NCBI GenBank assembly: GCA_966250375.1
Contig: CBINHE010000015.1
Location: 1-60,815, forward strand
Direction: 5' to 3'
DNA length: 60,815 nt
Source: CAMLDH01 sp966250375
GTDB taxonomy: Bacteria > Pseudomonadota > Gammaproteobacteria > Burkholderiales > Burkholderiaceae_D
Part shown: positions 42,348 to 50,900 of the stretch, in pieces
Layout: each line of letters opens with the position of its first letter
Position numbering within the stretch: the stretch's first letter is position 1
Translations under genes and position numbers: made by a program
The notes under the pieces: generated by a model
What the model saw: the letters and a program-made list of their open reading frames with translations, nothing else
Database searches by the model: none
What the model was told of the DNA's origin: nothing

Positions 42348-44459
42348 ATGCAAGCATTGCAGCTTAAAGCGCTATGCACAATTTTTGCTCTGGTCTGGAC
42401 TGGCATTGCAGCAGCCCAAACCTCCGAAGAGGAGGACCTTGCGCTGGCTTACGGTGATAAATCCTCCATCAGTATTGCCACGGGAAGCCAGCAACCGATC
42501 GCCCGCGCGCCGGCAGTCGCTACCGTCATTACCGCTCAGGACATTCAAGCGATGGGCGCCACCGATCTGGATCAGGTGCTGGAAAGTGTTCCGGGTCTTC
42601 ACGTTTCCCTTTCGTCACAAGCGAATAATCCTCTGTATGGCTTTCGTGGCATCGTTAGTTTTTATAATCCTCAGGTATTGATGCTGATCAATGGCATCCC
42701 GATTACTAGCGTATTTCTGGGTAATCGCAGCCAAGCGTGGGGCGGAATGCCACTGGAGAACGTCGCGCGGATCGAAGTGATTCGCGGGCCGGGATCGGCG
42801 CTGTATGGCGCGGATGCGTATTCTGGGGTAATCAATGTCCTCACCAAGACGGCAGTTGACGTCAAGGGGACGGAATACGGTTTGCGAGTGGGCACGTTCA
42901 ACACACGCGACGGCTGGATCCAGCATGGCGGCAAGCTCGGTGAGCTTGACGCAGCCTTCTATTTGCGAGCCGGCCATACTGACGGCCAAAAACGCGTGAT
43001 TCAGCAGGATCTGCAATCCTTGCAGGATACTCTATCCGGTACGCATGCGTCGCTTGCTCCCGGGCAGATCAATGCGGTTCGCAATGCCTTGGATGCGCAC
43101 GCCGATCTGTCTTATGAGAAGTGGCGCTTTCGGACGGGATACCAGCAGAGGGAAGTTGGTGTAGGTGGCGGGCTGGCTGAAAGTCTGGATCCCAACGGAC
43201 GCGCTCTTGAGTCTCGGCTGTCCGTTGACCTAACCTACCAGGATGCGAATTGGGCGCGCAACTGGGATGTGTCGAGTACCATCGGCTATTACGATATCAA
43301 GGAAAAGGGGGGCGATCCGGCCTTTACGCTGTTTCCGGCCGGCGCTTTCGGTGGCGCTTTTCCAAATGGCGTCATCGGCAATCCCGGCCATTCGGAACGC
43401 CATACCCACGCCAACGTTTCCGCCTTCTATACTGGATTTGATGCCCATCGGCTGCGCTTGGGAACGGGGTTCCGCATTGAAGACTTGTATGAGGCGCAGG
43501 AATTCAAGAACTACTTCAATTCCGTTGCGATACCGGGGGGCGGTACGGTATGGGTGCCATTACCAGGTTTGGTGGATGCGACCGGCAATCCGGCCTTGGT
43601 GTATATGCAGCCGCACAAGCGTCATTTGTCCTACGTTTTTGCGCAGGACGAATGGAGTATCGCGAAAGACTGGATGCTGACAGCCGGTGTGCGGCATGAT
43701 CGTTATTCAGACTTCGGTAATACGACCAATCCGCGCCTCGCGCTGGTATGGGACGCAGCCTACAACGTTATTGTCAAAGCGATGCATGGTCGAGCTTTCC
43801 GCGCACCGTCGTTCGGTGAGCAATACAACATCAATAACCCTGTATCCATAGGTAATCCCTCTTTGAATCCGGAAACGATCGCTACCAACGAATTGGCGCT
43901 CTCCTGGCAGGCGACGTCGGCCGTGCAAACCAACTTGAGTCTGTTTCAATACCGCATGCGCGATATCATCCAATTTGTCGCCAACGTTGACCCGACCACC
44001 GGTTCGACCGCCCAGAATACCGGGAGCCAGACCGGGCGAGGCCTGGAGCTGGAGGCAACTTGGGACGTGACGCGTAATTTGCGGTTGGCCGGCAGTCTTT
44101 CACTGCAAAGATCAACCGATGAGGCAACCGGTCAGGATGCGGGTCTTGCGCCCCATAAACGCTTGTTTGGTCGAGCCGACTGGCGTATCGCTCCTTCGTG
44201 GCAGTTCGGCACAACGATCAATCACGTAGCAGACCGCAAACGGCAATCCGGAGATGCCCGCCCCCAGATCGCCGATTACACCACCGTGGATTTGAGTCTC
44301 AGGCATGAAAAATTCGCCGGCAGCTGGGATATTCGTGCAAGCGTACTTAACCTGTTCAACCAAGATGCGAGAGAGCCGACCTTCGCGCCGGGGAATATCC
44401 CATTCGACTTGCCGCTCCCGGGGCGCGCATTTTATATTCAAGTTCAGCATAATTTCTAA
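42348..44459 (+). CDS. TonB-dependent outer-membrane receptor
   Basis: A 703-residue receptor that imports a ligand across the outer membrane using TonB energy. It has a signal peptide (LCTIFALVWTGIAAA/QT), a plug domain (VATVITAQDIQAMGATDLDQ, VLMLINGIPI, ENVARIEVIRGPGSALYGAD) and a 22-stranded barrel ending VQHNF with terminal Phe. GRAFRAPSFGEQYN and LNPETIATNELAL are family motifs. The plug resembles siderophore/vitamin B12 receptors, but the ligand cannot be told. It sits 33 bases after the citrate-synthase-like pair, apparently in the same operon. A 3'-terminal relic of a similar receptor lies at 45969. Confidence 0.93.
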   Translation: MQALQLKALCTIFALVWTGIAAAQTSEEEDLALAYGDKSSISIATGSQQPIARAPAVATVITAQDIQAMGATDLDQVLESVPGLHVSLSSQANNPLYGFRGIVSFYNPQVLMLINGIPITSVFLGNRSQAWGGMPLENVARIEVIRGPGSALYGADAYSGVINVLTKTAVDVKGTEYGLRVGTFNTRDGWIQHGGKLGELDAAFYLRAGHTDGQKRVIQQDLQSLQDTLSGTHASLAPGQINAVRNALDAHADLSYEKWRFRTGYQQREVGVGGGLAESLDPNGRALESRLSVDLTYQDANWARNWDVSSTIGYYDIKEKGGDPAFTLFPAGAFGGAFPNGVIGNPGHSERHTHANVSAFYTGFDAHRLRLGTGFRIEDLYEAQEFKNYFNSVAIPGGGTVWVPLPGLVDATGNPALVYMQPHKRHLSYVFAQDEWSIAKDWMLTAGVRHDRYSDFGNTTNPRLALVWDAAYNVIVKAMHGRAFRAPSFGEQYNINNPVSIGNPSLNPETIATNELALSWQATSAVQTNLSLFQYRMRDIIQFVANVDPTTGSTAQNTGSQTGRGLELEATWDVTRNLRLAGSLSLQRSTDEATGQDAGLAPHKRLFGRADWRIAPSWQFGTTINHVADRKRQSGDARPQIADYTTVDLSLRHEKFAGSWDIRASVLNLFNQDAREPTFAPGNIPFDLPLPGRAFYIQVQHNF

Positions 44460-44524
44460 GCTCGACTTTATCCATTTACTAATCGCGCATGGCCCATGGC
44501 CGCCATTTTAAATTGACACCGCAG

Positions 44525-44800
44525 ATGCCGATTACGCACCTCATCCAGCGCGGCGGGAAAGCGACCGCGCAGTAGCGTAGCGAAGTATGGCTGGCGCAGA
44601 AGCAGCATGCCTTGTCTGAAGGAAGGACGCTGGTGCTGATGGATGAGTCGCAGTTTTAACCCATAGCCATTTGTCGGTGTTCCCCCATCACTCTTTAGCC
44701 TCATCACTGTCTTTCAATGGAAGGACAGGCTTTGCCTGTTTTCTGGCATTCAGGAATTTCAGCGCTGCATGTCGCCCACTTTTTGCTAGTGGACTGTTTG
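44525..44800 (+). pseudogene. Degenerate IS630-family transposase fragment
   Basis: One frame from 44588 reads WLAQKQHALSEGRTLVLMDE then SQF and a stop, matching the IS630/Tc1 pattern around the first catalytic Asp (EGRTLVFVDESGF). Stops interrupt both sides. Further on, in another frame, FQWKDRLCLFSGI resembles the next conserved block. No terminal repeats were found. The rest of the 44460-45034 gap has no gene. Confidence 0.45.
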
Positions 44801-44960
44801 TACAACATTCGAGCTGGGCTGTTCGGCACGCCATGACAGGGATTGGTATGAGTCGCGGCGGGTACTCTTGTGCGCGATAAGGGGATAACTGGTTTATTTA
44901 CTTTAGGTAAAAAATCAATATTAAAAAATGGTTGTTACATTCGGGAAGTGGTGGGATTAT

Positions 44961-44988
44961 TGGATTGCTATTTTCCAATAGCAATCCA
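44961..44988 (+). promoter_or_regulatory. Perfect 12-bp hairpin upstream of the SGNH gene
   Basis: TGGATTGCTATT and AATAGCAATCCA enclose a TTCC loop, ending 46 bases before the SGNH start codon. TCCTGTTTTAAA follows, so it could act as a terminator/attenuator or as an RNA stability element. It is the strongest hairpin in the gap. Confidence 0.5.
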
Positions 44989-45034
44989 TCCTGTTTTAAA
45001 AACAATGTTTTGGCAAAACTTCAAGGGGGCAGTC

Positions 45035-45862
45035 ATGCATTTAAAGAAAGGGATTGTTCTTGTCCTCAGTTTGTTGTGCTTTCAGAAATCGTTTGCAGCC
45101 GACGTGGCGCTGAAGTTGCCGCTGCTGGTGATCGGCGCTTCATACTCAGAAGGCAAGCCACCATTCAATAACGGCATTGCTCCCTTCGACGGCAATGCAG
45201 TCGGTTTTGGCAGCTATCTAAGCTTGGGCGAAGCGCTTGCGCGCAACGAGGAATTGCGCGGTTTCATCATCAACGAGGCGCAGGCGGGGGCAAGCACCTT
45301 CGCCCGGCAGGTTTGCTCTCCGGGCGCCGCGACGTGCGATGCGGCCGGCTGGGATAGCTATCAAACACAATTCCTGAAGGCCCTGACGCGGGTTGCTTTG
45401 CCGCCCAGCTTTACGCTATACAACGCGAAGTACGTTGTCATTACGACCCCCAATGACTGCTTGCATTCCGGTGCCATGGGTGTCCCTCAGCCTCAAGCGC
45501 AGCCATGTACCTATGCACAGATGAATGCGATGGTGGATCGACTGGTCGCGCTCGGCAATTTCGCCTTTTCGAAAGGGGTTACACCGATCTACGATATTTA
45601 TCCGCGCTATGAGAATCTCGACCTGAACTTGTTCCGCTCGTTATACGGGCTGCAATGGGTGATCGGCGCGCAAGACTACAACACGCTCAGAAACCTGAGC
45701 CAAAGCCGACTCAAGGCCGAGCTTCCGGGGGCGCTAGTGCTGGATATCTGGAAGGATTTCGTGCATTTCGGCGACGGGATCCATCCCGATTACAAGACCG
45801 CCAGAAATGCGGCGCGTATCATCGTGCGGCAACTGCGGGCGCTTGAGTCCGGCAAGCACTGA
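45035..45862 (+). CDS. Exported SGNH/GDSL-type hydrolase-like protein
   Basis: A 275-residue secreted protein starting MHLKKGIVLVLSLLCFQKSF with cleavage about AFA-A/DVA. An AAGGGGG ribosome-binding site precedes the ATG at 45035; the longer frame to 44870 has no such site and covers a hairpin. Block I appears as LLVIGASYSEGKPPF, with Ser in the GxSxS place. Block V is DGIHPDYK, giving the Asp-x-x-His pair. The middle is unusual and contains four cysteines (QVCSPGAATCD; NDCLHSG; QPCTYAQ), likely disulphides. Its position between a receptor gene and a binding-protein/kinase pair suggests it processes an extracellular or periplasmic ester, but this is inference. Confidence 0.7.
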   Translation: MHLKKGIVLVLSLLCFQKSFAADVALKLPLLVIGASYSEGKPPFNNGIAPFDGNAVGFGSYLSLGEALARNEELRGFIINEAQAGASTFARQVCSPGAATCDAAGWDSYQTQFLKALTRVALPPSFTLYNAKYVVITTPNDCLHSGAMGVPQPQAQPCTYAQMNAMVDRLVALGNFAFSKGVTPIYDIYPRYENLDLNLFRSLYGLQWVIGAQDYNTLRNLSQSRLKAELPGALVLDIWKDFVHFGDGIHPDYKTARNAARIIVRQLRALESGKH

Positions 45863-45968
45863 TACTAGCCGAGCGATGTGCCGATGCTGCCGTATACGTG
45901 TTTTGCAAGTACGGTACAAGATGTGAATTGAATGGCGGTAATTCAGTTTGGTGCAAATAGCTGAATTT

Positions 45969-46121
45969 AATCGGCGCGCCTCCATAATCATATCGACTGT
46001 GTTTAACGGTGACGTCCGTGCAGCCGACGTCACCCCGGATGAACATTCCTTCGACTTGCCGCTTCCGGCAGGCTCACTTCATATTCAGTTCCAGCTCAGT
46101 ATGCATAGTTCATTGCAGTAG
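45969..46121 (+). pseudogene. 3'-terminal remnant of a TonB-dependent receptor gene
   Basis: The frame beginning at 45969 reads NRRASIIISTVFNGDVRAAD, continues with PDEHSFDLPLPAGSLHIQFQ and stops at 46119-46121. It lines up with the last ~45 residues of the receptor ending at 44459 (RASVLNLFNQDAREP, then PFDLPLPGRAFYIQVQHNF). No upstream receptor sequence remains, so this is what is left after a deletion or recombination. The rest of the 45863-46685 gap holds no gene I can support. Confidence 0.75.
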
Positions 46122-46685
46122 CATGCTTGCTGCCGGATTTGAGTGAACGCATTTTTGGGCGGAAGCTCATTGCGTTGGTACAGGCAAGGCCGGATTCGCA
46201 ATGCAGAATAAGAATGTCTGATGTCACCATGCTTGCCTTGTCAATCTTAATGGAGTGCCCACAAGTAACGCTAAATCCGATACCATGTGGCAAGTATCTT
46301 GGAGGCGCACAATACCTCTCTGAGAGAGTGGCGCCGCGAGATGCGCAATGGCGCCAGGAAGACGTGCAGGATGTCGGTTCATGAAGAAACTGCAAAGACA
46401 TTTATAACGCCGAGTTGGTCCGGCTGCAGTATCGGTTTATCTGAATGCGGTGGTTTCCATAAGAGATTTGGTTTGGTCAAATGGGTGTTGCTGGAAATGA
46501 AAAAGGAGGGCAATGGATCATGGCGTACCTGGCAATCAGGATGCGCATGGATCTTGTCGCCGCTCGCCAGCACATTGCGGTGTGTATCCGCGGCGAAGAG
46601 CTTGCAATGGCTGCGCGCGCTGACTATTCCTGGCATGCGTGTTCATGATGCGTCCGGCGCGGAGCGTGCATTATGGAGGCGCTGT

Positions 46686-47837
46686 TTGAAAGTACGCATG
46701 CCCTCATGCCGTGCTGCGCTGCGGATCTGCCTCAGTGCAGCATTGGCATTGATCTGGACGATGGCGCATGGTGGCCAGGAATACCTTGGATCCACCAATA
46801 TATATTCCGCGCTGGATGAGCGCCGCAGCAGCGCAATGAATCGTTTTCTGAATCAGCTCGACGCCGGCAACGAAATGCGCATCAGCCGCTATGCCTTCGC
46901 ACCAGTCGCGCTGGCAGAGTTGGATGAGCGAAGCAAGCGGCAAGACATCCAACCTGCGATTAGCAACAGCAAGGGCGGCATCGCCGTCATCTATCCGGAT
47001 CTGGGCGAGCCTTATCACAGCATCTTCGCCAAAATCATCGAAGGAATCGAGGAGAAGGCCAAAGCAAGAGTGCGCAACTATCCGATCGGACCGAACCTCG
47101 ATACAGCCGATTTGAATACTCAGTTGAAGCGCAACGGCACCAAGGTGGTAATCGCGCTCGGACGGCAGGGATTGCAAACAGCATCCAGTCTGGATCGCGA
47201 CATCGCGGTTGTCGTGGGGGGCGTGCTGTCGGTGTCCGAGGTGGACAGCCGTCACATCACGGGAGTCAGCCTGACGCCGGATCCAGCCTTGTTGTTTGCG
47301 CGGCTGAAGAGCCTGCTGCCCGGGGTCAGGAGGGTGATGGTGGTCTACGACCCGCAACGTAATGCCTGGCTCATCAAGCTGGCGCGCGAGGCTGCCAAGG
47401 CGCAGGGTCTGGAGCTGGTAGCGTATGAGGCGCGCGATCTGGCATCCGCAGCGCGTCTGTATGAGACTGCGTTCGCGTCGGCCGATAACCGTCGCGATGC
47501 AGTCTGGCTGCCGCAAGATGCGGTCACGGTTGATGAGAGCACGATTTTGCCGCTGGTCCTGAAAGAATCCTGGAATCGCGGCGTAACGGTCTTTTCCAGC
47601 AGCTTCCTGCATGTGAAAAAGGGCGCGCTGTTTGCGCTGTACCCGAATAACGTGGAGTTGGGGCATTCATTGGCCAATTCCGCACTGGCCGTTTTGGCCG
47701 GCGAGCCTGGCAAGCGCGGCGTATTGCCTCTGCGAGAGGTGCATACCGCGGTCAACCTGCGTACCGCCAGCCATATCGGCCTGGAAATTGGCTACCAGCA
47801 GCAACGCACATTCGATTCAATCTTCCCGGAGCCTTGA
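46686..47837 (+). CDS. ABC-type (TrpX-like, PF04392) periplasmic substrate-binding protein
   Basis: A periplasmic binding protein without adjacent permease or ATPase genes. I place the start at TTG 46686, six bases after GGAGG (46675-46679), giving a signal peptide whose core is ICLSAALALIWTMAHGG. The open frame reaches back to 46287, but without a plausible leader. The mature part has the two-lobed fold with IAVIYPDLGEPYHSIFAKII, VVIALGRQGLQTA, ITGVSLTPDPALLFARLKSL, VRRVMVVYDP and NVELGHSLANSALAVLAGE. It lies about 100 bases before a giant hybrid kinase, so it is more likely a sensory partner than a transport component. Ligand unknown. Confidence 0.8.
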   Translation: MKVRMPSCRAALRICLSAALALIWTMAHGGQEYLGSTNIYSALDERRSSAMNRFLNQLDAGNEMRISRYAFAPVALAELDERSKRQDIQPAISNSKGGIAVIYPDLGEPYHSIFAKIIEGIEEKAKARVRNYPIGPNLDTADLNTQLKRNGTKVVIALGRQGLQTASSLDRDIAVVVGGVLSVSEVDSRHITGVSLTPDPALLFARLKSLLPGVRRVMVVYDPQRNAWLIKLAREAAKAQGLELVAYEARDLASAARLYETAFASADNRRDAVWLPQDAVTVDESTILPLVLKESWNRGVTVFSSSFLHVKKGALFALYPNNVELGHSLANSALAVLAGEPGKRGVLPLREVHTAVNLRTASHIGLEIGYQQQRTFDSIFPEP

Positions 47838-47938
47838 TGCCAACTACCCAGCGGTCGATTGACGACGGACACAATTTCAATGCAGTGCCAACCGTGCAAT
47901 ATGTCACGGTCATTTTTTTCAAACTCTGATATTCATAT

Positions 47939-50900
47939 ATGTTTCGAGCATATTTACGCCGCACCGGTTTTCGTCGTCAACTGACAGTCATTGTCACCGG
48001 CGCCATTCTTTGCCTGGCATTGTTTTCCTCGATAATGAATTCGTGGGAAGCAAGTCGGAGCATGGAAGGTTATTTGGTCGAGCAGGGTGAACATATCACC
48101 GACAACCTGGCGCGGCAGAGCACCTTGGCGGTGCTTTATCATTCATCGGACAATGCGCACGATGGCGTGACTACCACGCTGGCTTTCCCTGACGTGCTGC
48201 ATGTTGAAATTACCGATGCCGAACATCGCGTATTGCTATCGCAAGCCAAGACCGGCGTGGTACGTCCCGCCAATAAAGTCCGCGACGTGAATGTGAAGAT
48301 TACGCGCGCGGTGCTGGAGGGGGAAACCTATGATGAATGGCGCTTTGGCGCACCTATCTATGGTGGCCAGACCGACGGAATATCACCGTTCGAAGTCCAA
48401 GAGAGCCGGCCGCAATTGCTGGGCTATGTGCATGTGGTGCTCGGCAAGGGGACGCTGCATCGCTTGGTGGCGTCGCTGTTCATCGGCAATCTTGCGATCA
48501 CCCTTTCCTTCGCTATTGTGCTTCTGGGAATGATGCGTCTGTTGACGCGGCATTTGATCCGTCCGTTGAACGCCTTATCCCAACTGATGGGACGTGCCGA
48601 GGCTGGCGAGTCGGGCATGCGTGCGACGCCGGAAGGCCCGCGCGACATCAGCGATATGGCGCTGGCATTCAACAAGATGATGCATGTGCTGGAAGAGCGC
48701 GAGCTCGAATTGAAACATTCGCGCGACGAAGCGGTGCGCGCCGCGCTGATGAAAGCGCAGTTCGCCGCCACCGTGAGTCATGAAGTGCGCACACCCTTGA
48801 ACGGCGTGGTTGGGATGCTCGACCTGTTGAAGGAAATGCGCTTGACCAAGCGCCAGCAGGAGTGCGTCGAAGTGGCGTGGAATTCGTCGCGTACGCTGGT
48901 TGATTTGATCAATGACATTCTCGATTTTTCCAAAATGGAAGCCGGCAAGCTGGAGCTGGAAGAAATCGATTTCGATCTGCGCAAGCTGGTTGAGGAAGTC
49001 ATCGAGCTCCTCGCGAAACAGGCGCAGCAAAAGGGGCTTGAAATCGGTTATCTGCTGGCGCCCGACGTACCGGAAAGGATCAAGGGCGATTCCCTGCGCC
49101 TGCGGCAGGTGTTGCTCAATCTGATGGGCAACGCGGTGAAATTCACCGAGCGCGGCGAAGTCGCGCTACGCATCTCGTGCTGCAAGACCGGTGAAGATCG
49201 CCTGCGTCTGCGTTTCGACGTCAGCGATACCGGCATCGGCATGGATGAGGACGCAGTACAGCATGTGTTTGAATCATTTGCACAGGCGGATCGTTCCACG
49301 ACGCGCAAGTATGGCGGCACAGGCCTGGGCCTCTCGATCTGCAAGCACCTGGTGCAATTGATGGATGGCGAAATCGGCGTCTCCAGCCAGCGCGGTCAGG
49401 GCAGCACCTTCTGGTTTGCGATCGGTTGCACGGCGGGCGCGGACACGCCCGCCATCGCAGGTGACCATGCGCTGGCGGGAGCCCGGGTATTGATCGTCGA
49501 TGAAAGTGATATCGTGCGCGGTTTTCTGGAACAGAACCTGGCGCGTTACGGCATGGTCTGCAACGCGGTGCGCAATGGCGGCGAAGCGCTGCTGGAGTTG
49601 CAGCGCGCGCAGCAGGATGGAATGCCTTACCAACTGGTGATCGTCGATATCGATACCACCGACGAACGCGGTGCCGACCTGGCGCGCCGCATTCGCGCCG
49701 ATGCGATGTTGTCGAGCATGCGCTTGCTGCTGCTGGATCGTTACGGCTCGCCGGCTGCGGACAACGCGCTGGGCACTGACATGTGCCTGGGCAAGCCGTT
49801 GCAATTGCATCGTCTGCTGGACGCGATTCGGACCTTGCTTGGGGACGAAGACAGCAACGCTGCCGCAGCCGCCTTGCAGCCGGCGCAGGGCAGCCAGGAA
49901 GTGGTCGCCAAAGAATTCCGCGTGCTGGTAGCCGAAGATAATCGTACCAACCAGATGGTGGCGGCGGGCATGCTTGCGATCAACGGCTGTCACTGTGAAT
50001 TCGCGGTCAACGGGCGGGAGGCGATGGAGGCTGCACGCAGCAACCGCTTCGACCTGATCCTGATGGATTGCAGCATGCCGGAAATGGACGGTTACGAAGC
50101 AACGTCCCACATTCGCAATTTCGAAGAGTCTCAGAACCGTCACACGCCGATTGTCGCGATGACCGCCAACACACAGCACGGCGACGCTGAAAAATGCCTG
50201 GAAGCCGGCATGGACGATTATCTGGCCAAGCCGATTACTTTGGTCGATCTGCGTAGCAAGCTGGCGCGCTGGCTGCCGCGCTCGCTGCCGATGCCGCGTA
50301 CGGAGCCGTCGAGTTGGAGTGCGACGGAGATCGAGGGCAATGCGCTGGACCTCATGGTGTTCGACAAGTTGCGCGAAATTCTCGGACCGGCCCTGCAACA
50401 GGCGGTGACGCCGTTCCTGGAAGACACGCCGATCTATCTGGAGCAACTGGAGCAGGCAGTCGTCAAAGGCGACCCGGATACCGCGCGAGCAATGGCGCAT
50501 TCCATCAAAGGCAGCAGCGGCAATCTGGGTGCGATCATACTGTCGCAGCTTGCCAAGGAGGCGGAAGAGTTTGCATTGGCGCAGAAAATTGACGAGATTG
50601 GCCCGCTATTGCCGCAGTTGCATAGCGCCTTCGGTGCGGTGGCGGCGCAACTCGGCAACGAAGTGTATATCGAGGATCGCCTGAGCGCGAAGCAGGACGA
50701 AGAAATTGCGCAAGTGCTGGTGGTCGACGACGATCGCAGCACGCGCAGTGCGTTGCGCTACACGCTGCAACGCGATGGCTTCCGGGTCGAAGAAGCGGCC
50801 GACGGCGCGCAGGCGCTGCAGATGCTCAAACGCCTGCAGCCGGATGTGATTCTGATGGATGCGGTGATGCCGGTGATGGACGGCTTCACGGCGTGCGCCA

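Noticed and set aside
46287..46685. N-terminal extension of the periplasmic binding protein
   Set aside because: No signal-like or domain content; a TTG with GGAGG six bases upstream at 46686 directly precedes a good signal peptide.
49274..50500. 408-codon open frame on the minus strand
   Set aside because: Antisense to the hybrid kinase; His/Arg/Gln-rich composition typical of shadow frames.
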